From assembly GCA_958295485.1 (NCBI GenBank), contig OY282354.1, positions 1,240,001 through 1,304,000 of the forward strand: 64,000 nucleotides of DNA. The letters are read 5' to 3'. Below are positions 27,527 to 37,757 of the stretch, in pieces. The notes beneath the pieces were generated by a model, which was not told where the DNA came from, searched no databases, and saw only the letters and a program-made list of their open reading frames with translations. Made by a program: the position numbers and the translations under genes. How positions within the stretch are numbered: the stretch's first letter is position 1; every line of letters starts with the position of its first letter. The DNA is from an uncultured Gammaproteobacteria bacterium. Lineage in GTDB: Bacteria; Pseudomonadota; Gammaproteobacteria; Eutrophobiales; Eutrophobiaceae.

Positions 27527-28681
27527 TTATTGTACAGGCGTTGGGCGCTGGGCTACTTCGGCAATAACAATTTCTTTTTCCCAGCCGCGCAAGATTTCAA
27601 TTTCTATGTCAGTCTCCGGTTCAACCTGCGAGATCATGTTAATGGCTTGCTGCGGGTCAATCAGTGGCCGGCCGCTTATTTTTGTCATAATGTCCCCGGG
27701 AATGATACCCGCTTCCGCAGCCGGGCCACCGCTGAGCACGGCCACGACTAAAATGCCGCCTTCATCCAGTTCCATTGCATCGGCGATGTCACGAGGCACT
27801 ATCTGCGCCTCGACACCTAGCCAGCCGCGTACGACGTGACCATATTCAATGATTTGTTGCATAACGTCTGTTGCAAGGTTGGTGGGAATGGCAAAGCCAA
27901 TGCCTTGGGAACCGCCGCTGTTGGAAATAATGGCCGTATTGATACCGATTAACTTTCCGGTCGCAGAAATCAGGGCGCCGCCCGAATTGCCCGGATTGAT
28001 GTCGGCATCGGTCTGTATGAAATTTTCGAAGGTGGTTATGCCTAATCGCTTGCGTCCCATGGCGCTGACTATGCCTTGAGTCACCGTCTGGCCGAAATCA
28101 TAGGGATTGCCTATGGCCAGCGCCACGTCACCCACTTTTGTCTGATTCGAATCGCTTACCGGCGCGACAGGTAGATTATCCAGCTCTATTTGAAGTACGG
28201 CGAGGTCGGTTTCTACATCTATGCCCACTATTTGCGCCATTGATTGTCGTCCATCGTGCAGTGTAATAAGGATTTTATCCGCTTTATTGATGACATGGGC
28301 GTTGGTGAGCAAATAACCCCGTTTATCGATAATCACCCCGGAACCTAAATTACGATCCTGTTTTTCATTTGGACCCGGTCTGCCGAAAAAACGCCGAAAC
28401 AGGGGGTCCTGGAGCAAGGGATGGATTGCCTGTCGCTGAATTCGCGTAGCGTAGACGTTGACAACTGCGGGCGCTACCGCGCCAACCGCCTCACTGTAGG
28501 ATACGACGCCTTCCTTATTTTCAACCAGGCTATGAGTTTTTGCCGGATTATTATCGGGTTGACCTGAGCTTCCCGGCAACAGGCCCGGCAACAGATACAA
28601 CACAATAAATGCGCCGGCCAGCCCCGCAACCACAGATTGGGTGAGGAATTTCAGAAATTGCGAGGTTCGCTTGTTATTCAT
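27527..28681 (-). CDS. degS: DegS-like HtrA-family serine protease
   Basis: A 384-aa trypsin-like protease anchored by one N-terminal membrane helix (residues about 16-35). The triad is His in TNAHVINK, Asp in ETDLAVLQ and Ser in NPGNSGGAL. A single PDZ domain follows (GIIPGDIMTKISGRPL), as in DegS rather than two-PDZ DegP/DegQ. DegS senses misfolded outer-membrane proteins and cuts RseA to release sigma-E. The start at 28681 (MNNKRTSQ) is preferred to an upstream ATG because it sits just before the anchor helix. Confidence 0.9.
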   Translation of the reverse strand: MNNKRTSQFLKFLTQSVVAGLAGAFIVLYLLPGLLPGSSGQPDNNPAKTHSLVENKEGVVSYSEAVGAVAPAVVNVYATRIQRQAIHPLLQDPLFRRFFGRPGPNEKQDRNLGSGVIIDKRGYLLTNAHVINKADKILITLHDGRQSMAQIVGIDVETDLAVLQIELDNLPVAPVSDSNQTKVGDVALAIGNPYDFGQTVTQGIVSAMGRKRLGITTFENFIQTDADINPGNSGGALISATGKLIGINTAIISNSGGSQGIGFAIPTNLATDVMQQIIEYGHVVRGWLGVEAQIVPRDIADAMELDEGGILVVAVLSGGPAAEAGIIPGDIMTKISGRPLIDPQQAINMISQVEPETDIEIEILRGWEKEIVIAEVAQRPTPVQ

Positions 28682-28812
28682 GGTTCGGACATCTTGGGGT
28701 CTTTGTCCTTTACCGAAAGCAGTCGCTGGTAGCAAGGCATTGACGGAACATGATATACTCCTGATTATATCGAATGTAGACGAAATCTAAACAAGTTTAG
28801 GGACTAATTTCA

Positions 28813-29418
28813 ATGAGTAATGATGGAGTCAATACCAAACGGCGGCGCTTTCTCACCACCACCGCGTCCGTCGTAGGCGGCGCCGGCGCCTTGGCTACCG
28901 CCGTTCCTTTTGTGACGACTTTAACACCCAGCGCAAAGGCAAAAGCAATCGGCGCCCCTGTTGAAGTCGATATCGGTGATTTACAACCCGGGGACCGCAA
29001 AATAGTCAAATGGCGGGGTAAACCGGTTTGGATCCTCCGCCGTAGCGATGAATCCGTAGCCGGCCTGGATAAGTTGGACGAGGTGGTAAGGGACCCGGAT
29101 TCAAACGCCGGGCAGCAACCGGTTTATGCCAGGAATGAGTATCGCTCGCAAAAAGCGGAGTATTTGATTGTACTGGGTATTTGCACCCATCTTGGTTGCT
29201 CGCCTCTTTACGTCAAAGAAAATGAAGGGGAATCCTATCAATTAGGCGATGATTGGCAAGGTGGGTTCTTTTGTCCGTGTCACGGCAGCCGCTTTGATTT
29301 AGCCGGCAGGGTTTTCAAGGGCGTGCCGGCGCCCTCCAATCTCATTGTGCCGCCACATCAGTATTTGAGCGATACCAGGGTATTGATCGGGGATGATTCA
29401 GGAACCGTCCGGGCATGA
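28813..29418 (+). CDS. petA: Ubiquinol-cytochrome c reductase iron-sulfur subunit
   Basis: A 201-aa Rieske protein of the bc1 complex. It has an N-terminal twin-arginine-like anchor (RRRFLTTTAS at about 10-19 plus hydrophobic stretch). The [2Fe-2S] boxes are CTHLGCSP and CPCHGSRFD. It moves electrons from quinol at the Qo site to cytochrome c1. Its stop overlaps the petB start (ATGA). Confidence 0.97.
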   Translation: MSNDGVNTKRRRFLTTTASVVGGAGALATAVPFVTTLTPSAKAKAIGAPVEVDIGDLQPGDRKIVKWRGKPVWILRRSDESVAGLDKLDEVVRDPDSNAGQQPVYARNEYRSQKAEYLIVLGICTHLGCSPLYVKENEGESYQLGDDWQGGFFCPCHGSRFDLAGRVFKGVPAPSNLIVPPHQYLSDTRVLIGDDSGTVRA

Positions 29419-30644
29419 GCAGGATAATTAAATTCCTGTATTGGTTGCGCGACTGGGTAGGCGCGCGCTTTCCCCTGATGCAACTGTGGAACGATCATCT
29501 TGGCAAATACTACGCGCCGAAAAATTTTAATTTCTGGTATCTCTTCGGTGCGTTGGCCTTATTCGTTTTAGTGATCCAGATTATTACCGGGATCTGGCTG
29601 ACCATGAATTACAAGCCGGCTGCCGAGCTTGCCTTCGCCTCGGTTGAATACATCATGCGCGACGTCGAGTGGGGTTGGTGGATTCGTTATATGCATTCGA
29701 CCGGCGCTTCTGCCTTTTTCATCATTATCTACCTGCACATGTACCGGGCAATGTTGTACGGCTCTTATAAAAAGCCCCGGGAATTACTCTGGATCATCGG
29801 CATGTTGATTTACTTTACCTTAATGGGTGAAGCGTTTTTCGGTTACCTGTTGCCCTGGGGACAGATGTCTTATTGGGGCGCGCAGGTAATCATCTCCTTG
29901 TTCGGCGCATTGCCGGTCATCGGCGACGATTTGGCCTTGTGGATACGGGGTGATTTTGTCGTATCCGACGTGACTTTGAACCGCTTCTTCTCTTTACACG
30001 TTATCGCCCTTCCGCTGGCGCTTTGCGGCCTGGTCGGCGCGCACCTTATCGCTTTGCACGAGGTCGGGTCGAATAACCCCGATGGGATTGAAATAAAGGA
30101 TTATACAGGCGCTGATGGTCTCCCGTTAGATGGCATACCATTTCATCCTTATTATACCGTCAAGGATATCGTCGGCGTGGTGGTCTTTTTGATCATTTTC
30201 TGCATGGTTGTGTTCTTTACTCCCGAGGCGGGCGGCTATTTTCTCGAACATAACAATTTTATTCCCGCCGACCCGTTGAAGACGCCGGAACACATCGCCC
30301 CGGTTTGGTATTTCACGCCGTTTTACGCCATCTTGCGCGCGGTGCCGAATCAATTTGCCGGCGTTGTCGCCATGGGCGCCGCCACCGTCTTGTTTTGTTT
30401 CCTGCCCTGGCTGGACCGAAGCCCGGTAAAATCCATCCGTTACCGGGGCTGGAAGTATAAGACCGCCTTGGCCTTGTTTACCATCAGCTTTATTGCGCTC
30501 GGCTGGTTGGGCCTGCAAGCCGCTACCCCGACTTACACGTGGATGGCAAGGTTCTTTGCGTTGATTTATTTCCTGTTTTTCCTGGCCATGCCGTTTTATA
30601 CAAGCTCCGATAATGATAAACCCGTTCCGGACAGGCTGACGTGA
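29415..30644 (+). CDS. petB: Cytochrome b of the bc1 complex
   Basis: A 409-aa membrane protein with eight helices and the two haem-ligating histidine pairs (HSTGASAFFIIIYLH and the pair in SLHVIALPLAL to HLIALHE). The Qo motif, PEWY in mitochondria and alphaproteobacteria, is PVWY here (IAPVWYFTPFYAILR). The N-terminus matches gammaproteobacterial forms. Its stop overlaps the petC start. Confidence 0.96.
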   Translation: MSRIIKFLYWLRDWVGARFPLMQLWNDHLGKYYAPKNFNFWYLFGALALFVLVIQIITGIWLTMNYKPAAELAFASVEYIMRDVEWGWWIRYMHSTGASAFFIIIYLHMYRAMLYGSYKKPRELLWIIGMLIYFTLMGEAFFGYLLPWGQMSYWGAQVIISLFGALPVIGDDLALWIRGDFVVSDVTLNRFFSLHVIALPLALCGLVGAHLIALHEVGSNNPDGIEIKDYTGADGLPLDGIPFHPYYTVKDIVGVVVFLIIFCMVVFFTPEAGGYFLEHNNFIPADPLKTPEHIAPVWYFTPFYAILRAVPNQFAGVVAMGAATVLFCFLPWLDRSPVKSIRYRGWKYKTALALFTISFIALGWLGLQAATPTYTWMARFFALIYFLFFLAMPFYTSSDNDKPVPDRLT

Positions 30645-31399
30645 TGAGACGCTTGACATACTTCATCATGCTGTTCTCGGTAACAAATATGTGTTGGTCA
30701 GCCGGCGGCGATGGGCGCATGATGCACGTGGACGTTGACCTGTCCGATAAAAAATCATTGCAGCGCGGCGCCCGAACCTTCGTGAATTATTGTCTCAGCT
30801 GCCACTCGGCTGCATTTATGCGGTATAACCGGTTGGGCAAGGACCTGAATATAAGTGAAGACGTCTTGAAGAAAAACCTCATGTTCGGCACGGATAAGAC
30901 GGGGGATACCATGACGGTCGCCTTGAACAGACAGGAAGCGGAGAAGTATTTTGGCGTCGCTCCACCTGACTTGTCAGTGACCGCCCGTTCCCGCGGCGCA
31001 GACTGGTTATATACTTTTTTTATGACGTTTTATCGGGATCCGTCCCGCCTGACGGGCGTGAATAATCGCGCTTTCAAAGACGTCGCCATGCCCCATGTAC
31101 TATGGGAGTTGCAGGGTTGGCAGGAACCTGTGTACAAGGAAGTCATAAACCGGCACGGGAATATTACCAGGGTGATCGACTATCTTGAAGTTGTGGCTGA
31201 ACCGGTTGACAAGCCGACGCCATATCAGGATGAAGACTATGAAAGGACGGTTCGCGACTTGGTGAATTTCATGGTTTACTTAGGGGAACCCGTTAAACTT
31301 GAACGCAAGACTATCGGCGCCTGGGTTATCGCCTATCTCCTGGTCCTGTTGATCCTTGTCTACCTGCTAAAGCGGGAGTATTGGCGGGATGTGCATTGA
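30641..31399 (+). CDS. petC: Cytochrome c1
   Basis: A 252-aa protein with a signal peptide, one covalent haem site (CLSCH at about residues 47-51) and a C-terminal anchor helix (AWVIAYLLVLLILVYLL). It receives electrons from the Rieske protein and passes them to soluble cytochrome c. Third gene of the petABC operon, overlapping petB by ATGA. Confidence 0.96.
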   Translation: MMRRLTYFIMLFSVTNMCWSAGGDGRMMHVDVDLSDKKSLQRGARTFVNYCLSCHSAAFMRYNRLGKDLNISEDVLKKNLMFGTDKTGDTMTVALNRQEAEKYFGVAPPDLSVTARSRGADWLYTFFMTFYRDPSRLTGVNNRAFKDVAMPHVLWELQGWQEPVYKEVINRHGNITRVIDYLEVVAEPVDKPTPYQDEDYERTVRDLVNFMVYLGEPVKLERKTIGAWVIAYLLVLLILVYLLKREYWRDVH

Positions 31400-31432
31400 T
31401 GGACACAGACCTGTGTTAATCAGCAGCCGGAG

Positions 31433-32077
31433 ATGAAAATGATAAATGCCGCTAACAGACATTCAGTTATGGCCCTGTATTCTGACGCAACCAGCCCGAT
31501 CGGTCACTGTGTACGGCTTGTTTTAGCGGAAAAAGACATCAATGTCGAGGTCAATTTCATAAGTGATGACAATCGTCCCGAAGAACTGGCGGATTTGAAC
31601 CCATACAATTCAAACCTGACATTAATTGATCGCGACCTGGTATTGTACGATGCGCAGATCATCATGGAGTACCTGGATGAGCGATTTCCTCACCCGCCGT
31701 TAATGCCAGTGGACCCGGCATCTCGCGCCGGCAACAGACAATTAAGATACCGGGTCATGCGGGATCTCTATACCTTGATTGATGACCTGGATGGTGAAAA
31801 TGAAATTGCAGCGGCGAATGCCAAAAAAAAGCTGCGTGATAATTTGACGGCAATTGCGCCGGCATTTTCCCGACTGCCTTATTTCATGTCCGAAAAATAT
31901 ACCTTGACGGATTGTTGTCTGGCTCCGTTGTTATGGCGCCTGGAAGCATACGGCATCAAGTTGCCGGCCAGCGCCGGCGCATTGCACAGGTATGCTGAAT
32001 CACTGTTTAAACGCGATGCGCTTCAAACCAGCCTGTCTGACCTGGAGCGATATATGCGAAACAGCGTGGCAACCTGA
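31433..32077 (+). CDS. sspA: Stringent starvation protein A
   Basis: A 214-aa glutathione-S-transferase-fold protein that binds RNA polymerase and remodels it in stationary phase and acid stress. An N-terminal thioredoxin-like region with ALYSDATSPIGHCVRLVLAE is followed by a helical domain. The gene follows petC by 33 bp, a common gammaproteobacterial order (petABC-sspA-sspB). A second in-frame ATG (31442, MINAAN) is possible. Confidence 0.93.
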   Translation: MKMINAANRHSVMALYSDATSPIGHCVRLVLAEKDINVEVNFISDDNRPEELADLNPYNSNLTLIDRDLVLYDAQIIMEYLDERFPHPPLMPVDPASRAGNRQLRYRVMRDLYTLIDDLDGENEIAAANAKKKLRDNLTAIAPAFSRLPYFMSEKYTLTDCCLAPLLWRLEAYGIKLPASAGALHRYAESLFKRDALQTSLSDLERYMRNSVAT

Positions 32078-32078
32078 G

Positions 32079-32462
32079 ATGACTTCTATTCGGCCTTATT
32101 TATTGAGGGCAGTAAACGAGTGGATTTCAGGTAATGGCCTGACTCCGCATATACTGGTCGATGCAACGATTGACAGCGTTGTTGTTCCGCCCGAATATAT
32201 TCAAGAAGGCAAGATCGCGCTGAATATTTGCCCAACCGCCGTTCGCGATTTAACCATCGACGATGATTGCCTGTTTTTTAATGCACGATTTGCCGGAATA
32301 GTCACGTCGATAGAAGTGCCGCTCAAAGCGCTGCTGGCAGTCTACGCAAAGGAAAACGGCCGGGGAATAATATTCCCGGAGGAAGATGTTGATATCATGG
32401 ATGCGCAGCCTGAAAAAATTTCAGCCGATCATTCCAGACCCCACCTGAAAATCGTCAAATAA
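32079..32462 (+). CDS. sspB: ClpXP adaptor protein SspB
   Basis: A 127-aa adaptor that hands ssrA-tagged proteins to ClpXP. It starts MTSIRPYLLRAVNEW, has the substrate-binding beta domain, and ends in the ClpX-docking tail RPHLKIVK. An acidic flexible linker precedes the tail. The ATG at 32079 lies one base after the sspA stop. Confidence 0.94.
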   Translation: MTSIRPYLLRAVNEWISGNGLTPHILVDATIDSVVVPPEYIQEGKIALNICPTAVRDLTIDDDCLFFNARFAGIVTSIEVPLKALLAVYAKENGRGIIFPEEDVDIMDAQPEKISADHSRPHLKIVK

Positions 32463-32549
32463 ACAGGTTCCTCCGCAGCCCGGTCAGCGCGTCCCGCTGT
32501 CAAACCCGTTTCTCCCTTGACACCTTCACCACCTTTCAAACTTCACACT

Positions 32550-33907
<1,358 letters not shown>

Positions 33908-33910
33908 TTA

Positions 33911-34273
33911 CTATTGAAACGCATCCTTGAACCACTCGATTTTCCTGTTGTTGTCTTTCCCCGTCAAGGTGATGACGTCAAAACGGAAATCGAATTTATT
34001 CGAAGGTGACGTTCTTTGGATAAAAAACTGGCTGGTTTTTATGATTTTATTCCTTTTCCGGTAATCTATGGTTTCAATCGGGTCTAAAAAATGCCTGTTT
34101 TTTCTTGACCTGACCTCACAAAATATAATGGTATTTTTATCCCGCATGATCAAATCAATTTCACCCAGCGGGGAGCGAAAATTTCGCTCGAGTAAAGTCA
34201 GGTTATGTTTTTGCAGGTACTCCAAGGCGAGATCTTCGGCAATCCTGCCGACTTTCAGGGGGTGATTATCCAT
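33911..34273 (-). CDS. yraN: UPF0102 protein YraN
   Basis: A 120-aa protein with a nuclease-like fold: GRIAEDLALEYLQKHNL, NFRSPLGEIDLIMRD and FCEVRSRKN, i.e. the E...D...E-x-R pattern of Holliday-junction-resolvase-like proteins. No confirmed activity is known. It lies between lpoA (6 bp upstream) and diaA. Confidence 0.92.
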   Translation of the reverse strand: MDNHPLKVGRIAEDLALEYLQKHNLTLLERNFRSPLGEIDLIMRDKNTIIFCEVRSRKNRHFLDPIETIDYRKRNKIIKTSQFFIQRTSPSNKFDFRFDVITLTGKDNNRKIEWFKDAFQ

Positions 34274-34279
34274 TATAAG

Positions 34280-36121
34280 TCACCGGCCATCCAGGGCAAG
34301 CTCATACTCGTAAAGCTGACCGGGGCGAGAGAGGATTTGGGGGCTGTTTTGGAGAGACTTTGCGCGGAACGGAAAAACAGTCCGCAAATCCTCTCGGTTG
34401 ACGGCGCGATAGTCTCCGTTTCTCCCGGATTTCCCGCTTTCCGGGAAAGTACGCGTTTGCCCTGACTGGCCCTCAAGCAATTCCGGTTTGCCGTTTATAA
34501 TTTTACCCCAGAGTAATTTCCTGTTGATTCTACCATCTTCGGACATGCTGAGCTTGCCTGTTTCTCCGATAAAACTGGCGTTATCCTCGAATGCCAGGCG
34601 GAAAAGATGCGGGATAAGGTGAAATGCGTCCACACCCAAAGCATATAAACGACGATAGATGGAGGCATCAGCCTGGAAATTGGCATTGATGACAGGTTGT
34701 ATCGACGCTGCTCCACCACGTGGAAATAAAATCCAGGGCATATCGATAAACAGGGCGCCATTCATATCCATATCGGCCTGTTGATTAACGTTGCCAGTAA
34801 AAATATGCGATGTTGCGTATATGGGAATATGTTCGGCTTTATGGAAACGAAACTGGGGAATAATCTGGCGTGCCGCAACCGGAGACGCCGCCATGAAAAT
34901 CATATCCATATCCTGGCGCAAGCGTGTTTCACTTTCCAGTCTTCCATTCAGTTTCCGCCGAAGACGGTTCGCGCGAAGCTCACTGCCATCGATGTTCAAT
35001 AACTGCTTGACCGGAGGAGAATAATCTTTAACCTGGGGGTCGTAATTGATTTTCTCCAATATTTCCCCGCCCAGCGCCAGCCAGGTTTCCCGAAAAGCGT
35101 TGTCTAACCGTTGTCCCCAGTTGTCGTTCGGGATGATGACCAGGGCCTTGTCGTGCCCATCTGAATAAGCCTTCTCCGCAACTTGCCGGGCCTCGTCTTC
35201 CGGAGACAATCCGAACTGCATCAAATCCGGCAGAATATTCCCGCTGTCGCCGGATGTGGTCCCGGGCACAGTTTGGACCTGGTTCAACGCCAATGTAGAT
35301 ACAGGCAGGGTAGCCGCTTCGGACAGTTTCCTTATTGCTTGTTTTTCCAGCGGCCCGACGATGAGTTCCGCGCCTTCGTCCACGGCTTGCAAATATACTC
35401 GCTCTATGTTCAATGAATTTGCCGTATAGATTTTAATGACAGGCTTGTATTCGGAGTGATGCCAGGCGCTGATAAAGCCGTCCCTGATTGCCTCGGAGGC
35501 TTTCCCGTAGCCCCCGCGGAACGGTAGCAAAAGGGCTATTTGTCGAGGCTTTGAATTATGCTGCTGGCTATCGGCCAGTATTTGCCCGGTGATGGTGGGA
35601 TTGGCGGGATGCGAGGGGTATTTATCCTGCCAAAGTAACAGCGAGCGTCTTAATTCCGCAGGGTTTGCCAACCACGTCCGGTTTATAATTGCGAGCTCTA
35701 TCCAGCTTGGCAGCGCCGGCGGACTCAATTCATGCAGTTGTTGGAGCGCGTCTTTTTCAATCCTGTTCAAATCATTCCAGACTTTTATCGCGTTGGCCTC
35801 CATGTCCGCGCCACGGCTTAAATAGTCGTTGCGCCTGAGCCGTTCCCTGACTGCGTTTATAAAGTCTGATTGTCGCTCATAGGCGAGCGCCCTTAAACGG
35901 TGACGCCGCGCATGAACAGGGGCCGGCGTGTCAGCCGGGAAATCCTGCGACAGGATGGCGAGGGTTTTTTCAAGGTCATTATTTTTTAGCGCAAGTTCAG
36001 CGCCCGCAAGCGTTTTTAATTCGAGGGCTTGGGTGTCTTCGGTCTGGGGAGGCCTTGGACTCTGCTGTGCACAGGCCTGCAGGAGCGCAAGGATGAATAA
36101 GATTTTGACTGAATTTCGCAC
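34280..36121 (-). CDS. lpoA: Outer-membrane lipoprotein LpoA, activator of PBP1A
   Basis: A 613-aa lipoprotein (signal with LLQAC lipobox at about residues 13-17). The N-terminal part is TPR-like helical, and the C-terminal part has a periplasmic-binding-protein fold (IALLLPFRGGYGKASEAIRDGF; later VIIPNDNWGQRLDNAF). LpoA reaches through peptidoglycan to stimulate the synthase PBP1A. It is first in the lpoA-yraN-diaA-dolP operon and divergent from rsmI. Confidence 0.93.
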   Translation of the reverse strand: MRNSVKILFILALLQACAQQSPRPPQTEDTQALELKTLAGAELALKNNDLEKTLAILSQDFPADTPAPVHARRHRLRALAYERQSDFINAVRERLRRNDYLSRGADMEANAIKVWNDLNRIEKDALQQLHELSPPALPSWIELAIINRTWLANPAELRRSLLLWQDKYPSHPANPTITGQILADSQQHNSKPRQIALLLPFRGGYGKASEAIRDGFISAWHHSEYKPVIKIYTANSLNIERVYLQAVDEGAELIVGPLEKQAIRKLSEAATLPVSTLALNQVQTVPGTTSGDSGNILPDLMQFGLSPEDEARQVAEKAYSDGHDKALVIIPNDNWGQRLDNAFRETWLALGGEILEKINYDPQVKDYSPPVKQLLNIDGSELRANRLRRKLNGRLESETRLRQDMDMIFMAASPVAARQIIPQFRFHKAEHIPIYATSHIFTGNVNQQADMDMNGALFIDMPWILFPRGGAASIQPVINANFQADASIYRRLYALGVDAFHLIPHLFRLAFEDNASFIGETGKLSMSEDGRINRKLLWGKIINGKPELLEGQSGQTRTFPESGKSGRNGDYRAVNREDLRTVFPFRAKSLQNSPQILSRPGQLYEYELALDGR

Positions 36122-36175
36122 GTGTATATTGTATAAAGAAACCCCGGTTAATTAAATCCCCGATTGTGCGGTAGC

Positions 36176-36194
36176 TCCCGCTGTTAGCGGGAAC
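36176..36194. repeat. Small palindrome tcccgctgttagcggga
   Basis: A 7-bp inverted repeat in the lpoA-rsmI gap. The same sequence in reverse complement, with one change, occurs at about 36-57. Confidence 0.55.
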
Positions 36195-36296
36195 TGCTGA
36201 CGGTTGTGTAAACACCGCCGGGCTGTAGAGGCGCGCGCTGCATTCGGGGTCAAGGGGCCGGCGCGCCTGACCAATGCCAACAAAGTGGAGTTTATC

Positions 36297-37193
36297 GTGC
36301 CAGGTAAACCGGGTACTTTATATATAGTAGCAACGCCCATCGGCAACCTGGATGATATAAGCCGGCGCGCGGAAAAAATCCTGTCATCGGTTGATTTGAT
36401 ACTCGCCGAGGATACCCGCCACAGTCGTAAATTATTAAACAGGCTGAAAATTAAAACGCCACTGCTTTCTTGTCACGAGCGCAATGAAGACAAGGTAACG
36501 ACAAAAATCATCGCCCGGCTTGTTTCCGGCAGCAACGTCGCCTTGATCGCCGATGCCGGGACGCCACTCATCAGTGACCCCGGCTTTAAACTCGTCAGAC
36601 AGGCGCACGGGTCGAATATAGCCGTGTCTCCCGTCCCCGGTCCGACGGCGCTGATCGCGGCCTTGTCAGCCTCCGGCATCCCGCCCGACAGGTTCCTGTT
36701 TGAGGGGTTCGTTCCTGAAAAAACAGTGGCCCGGCGAAAGTACCTGCAAAAGTTGGCCGGTGAAAGCCGGACCATGATCTTTTATGAAGCGCCCCACAGG
36801 ATAAAGGCCTTTTTGGATGACGCCATAACGATTTTCGGCGGGCAAAGAGAAGCCTCGATAGCGCGGGAGTTGACCAAGAAATTTGAAACCATCCGGCAGG
36901 GAAAAATAGCCGGGTTAACGGAATGGCTCGCCGGCGACGCCGATCAAGGCCGCGGTGAATTTGTCGTTATCATCGCCGGCAACAAGGATGAGGATAAAAC
37001 AGCGAACAAGTCGGATTTAACCGCCCTGCTGAGCGTTTTATTAAAATCTTTAACCTTGAAACAAAGCGTACAGATAGCGACGGAACTGTCCGGCGCAGGC
37101 AGAAACGAGATATACGCCCTCGCCGTAGCCATGCAGAAAAAAATCTCCCCGTCCCACAAAGAACCGGATTCCGGGGACAATTTACTTGATTAA
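36297..37193 (+). CDS. rsmI: 16S rRNA (cytidine1402-2'-O)-methyltransferase
   Basis: A 298-aa tetrapyrrole-methylase-fold enzyme that methylates C1402 in the ribosomal P site. Motifs: TLYIVATPIGNLDDISRRA, LAEDTRHSRKLL, ALIADAGTPLISDPG, and VVIIAGNK in the C-terminal part. GTG 36297 with ggag 7 bases before is the best start; GTG 36285 and longer forms lack support. In relatives rnpB and mraZ follow soon after; here a 6.8-kb island intervenes. Confidence 0.94.
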   Translation: MPGKPGTLYIVATPIGNLDDISRRAEKILSSVDLILAEDTRHSRKLLNRLKIKTPLLSCHERNEDKVTTKIIARLVSGSNVALIADAGTPLISDPGFKLVRQAHGSNIAVSPVPGPTALIAALSASGIPPDRFLFEGFVPEKTVARRKYLQKLAGESRTMIFYEAPHRIKAFLDDAITIFGGQREASIARELTKKFETIRQGKIAGLTEWLAGDADQGRGEFVVIIAGNKDEDKTANKSDLTALLSVLLKSLTLKQSVQIATELSGAGRNEIYALAVAMQKKISPSHKEPDSGDNLLD

Positions 37194-37757
37194 GAACAAC
37201 GCGTAATAATAGTGGATGCCGGACGTTCCGATTCTATCTACGACGACAACCTCCCAGCGTGGTGATTCAATAGTTCGCTCTCCAGGGCCTTCTTGATCGT
37301 TTATGACCGAATATCTTTCCCTTCGAACCCACCTTTCCTTTTCAAGCAGATGTCGAGGACTCTCTCACCGTTGTGTCCAGGTAGCGAGGTTTGACAGGGC
37401 GAATCGACCGGCAACGCCCGAAGCCGGGCCAGGGACGCCTCAACGGTCGGGACAGGAATAACGCGGGCTGGTAAAACGGTCAGTTCCCCGTTGGCATCCA
37501 ACTTCGCTAATTTGCCGCCGCCAAGCCGAAAGTTTCAAAAACCACCGGTTGCAATAACCACTGCTTGTCCAGACGCTGCCATCCTCAGGCGCGTTTTGAT
37601 AATTCTCGATGTTGCAGTATATTACTTGTCATGTTATCGCTTTGTCTTGAATACAGACCGAGCCGGACTCGCCCTTGCTGGTCTTTTAATGCTGAAAATA
37701 AACATTCGCAGAATTTCATTATCGCTTTGGCGATGAGGTAATGAAAGTGTACCGCAC
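37194..37757. other. Non-coding entry segment of the rsmI-rnpB island
   Basis: 564 bp without a convincing gene. Contains direct repeat copy 1 (37292-37402). A minus-strand frame (37301-37501, 66 aa, TTG start) runs through the repeat, is unlike known proteins and is cut upstream by a stop; I treat it as a relic or chance frame. Confidence 0.55.
37292..37402. repeat. Direct repeat R, copy 1
   Basis: About 110 bp from cttgatcg to gacagggcga. Copy 2 at 39675-39784 has the same order with about 15 substitutions, including an identical 30-base core ending gtagcgaggtttgac. The copies flank the restriction-like gene in direct orientation. Confidence 0.85.

Noticed and set aside
37301..37501. 66-codon minus-strand frame in the rsmI-island gap
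   Set aside because: TTG start, stop codons just upstream and overlap with repeat R. No family resemblance, so not called a gene.
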